From NCBI GenBank assembly GCA_022712315.1, contig JALAGS010000235.1:124001-188000 (forward strand): a DNA stretch of 64,000 bases, read 5' to 3'. Source of the DNA: Sphingobacterium sp. (lineage in GTDB: Bacteria > Bacteroidota > Bacteroidia > Sphingobacteriales > Sphingobacteriaceae). The position numbers were made by a program, and so were the translations under genes. The number at the start of each line of letters is the position of its first letter. Within the stretch, counting starts at the first letter, position 1. Shown piece after piece: positions 63,662 to 64,000 of this stretch. Below the pieces are notes generated by a model. That model did no database searches. It was not told where the DNA came from and saw only the letters and a program-made list of their open reading frames with translations.

Positions 63662-64000
63662 TTATTGGATCAATTTTTTAATATTTTCAATTGTGTCGAT
63701 GTCTGCGGCAGTCTTGTCTTTTCGCCAGCGCAGTATTCTCGGGAAACGCAATGCTACACCTGATTTGTGCCGTTTGCTATAACCAATTCCCTCAAATGCG
63801 ATTTCAAATACCAATTCAGGTTTGACTGTTCTTACCGGGCCAAACTTTTCCAGGGAGTTTTGCTTCACAAAACGGCTCACTTCAAGGATCTCCTTGTCCG
63901 TAAGGCCTGAATAAGCCTTTGCAATGGTGACGAGTTTATCGCCATCTTTTACTGCAAAGGTATAATCGGTATAGTGGGCACTGCGGCGGCCGCTTCCTTT
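63662..64000 (-). CDS. ATP-dependent DNA ligase, C-terminal part (cut by window edge)
   Basis: The frame is open to the right edge (113 codons including stop), so the start lies outside. The visible part is the OB-fold end of a ligase: SAHYTDYTFAVKDGDKLVTIAKAYSGLTD, LEKFGPVRTVKPELVFEIAFEGIG and SGVALRFPRILRWRKDK, which carry the conserved motifs V and VI of ATP-dependent ligases. It is the upstream gene of the helicase-PdeM operon. Probably LigC/LigD-like stand-alone ligase. Confidence 0.92.
   Translation of the reverse strand, partial: KGSGRRSAHYTDYTFAVKDGDKLVTIAKAYSGLTDKEILEVSRFVKQNSLEKFGPVRTVKPELVFEIAFEGIGYSKRHKSGVALRFPRILRWRKDKTAADIDTIENIKKLIQ

Overview
The window looks like a chromosomal segment of a Bacteroidota bacterium, most likely Sphingobacteriaceae (Sphingobacterium-like). 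The evidence is three SusC/SusD outer-membrane importer pairs, two of them preceded by FecI-type sigma / FecR anti-sigma genes; many exported lipoproteins; HmuY-type haem-binding proteins; weak Shine-Dalgarno sequences; and matches to the Bacteroidota -7 promoter element TAnnTTTG. The genus is inferred from gene content and style, not from a database search.

Layout. 0-6 kb: an osmoadaptation block with a BCCT transporter (cut by the left edge), an MscS-type channel, gpsA, and a fused phosphatase/GT20 protein best read as glucosylglycerol-phosphate phosphatase/synthase. 6-12 kb: a photosensory block with a bacteriophytochrome kinase, an AraC-type regulator, two stand-alone receiver proteins and a LOV histidine kinase. 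12-20 kb: locus 1, sigma / anti-sigma / SusC / SusD / metallophosphoesterase. 20-32 kb: locus 2, SusC / SusD followed by two DoxX-like membrane proteins, a Tat-type exported persulfide-dioxygenase/rhodanese protein, a thioredoxin-fold lipoprotein, a 53-residue lipoprotein and an FAD oxidoreductase. Locus 2 has no sigma/anti-sigma pair. Instead its leader carries an inverted repeat, a -7 element and a short ORF ending in two Cys codons that run into a terminator-like hairpin. 32-38 kb: two TlpA-like proteins, a cold-shock protein, a KASIII-like enzyme and an uncharacterised secreted protein. 38-45.5 kb: locus 3, a second sigma / anti-sigma / SusC / SusD / acid-phosphatase set, followed by about 180 bp with an 11-nt period. 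45.7-60.5 kb: a haem block with haem oxygenase, a small membrane protein, an S41 peptidase, a truncated cytochrome c peroxidase, four HmuY-like proteins, two surface lipoproteins, a TonB receptor, a haem ABC transporter and an AraC regulator. 60.5-64 kb: a ligase-associated DNA-processing operon (PdeM, Lhr-like helicase, ATP-dependent DNA ligase cut by the right edge).

How it works together. Loci 1 and 3 have the same plan and both end in a phosphoesterase, which suggests uptake of phosphate-ester compounds. Locus 2 looks like a sulfur-related import and oxidation system that may be switched by cysteine supply; I consider it the best candidate for an undescribed system. In the haem block, three minus-strand genes share a near-identical 24-bp upstream element, a candidate iron/haem operator. 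The haem oxygenase would release iron and also make biliverdin, the chromophore the bacteriophytochrome needs.
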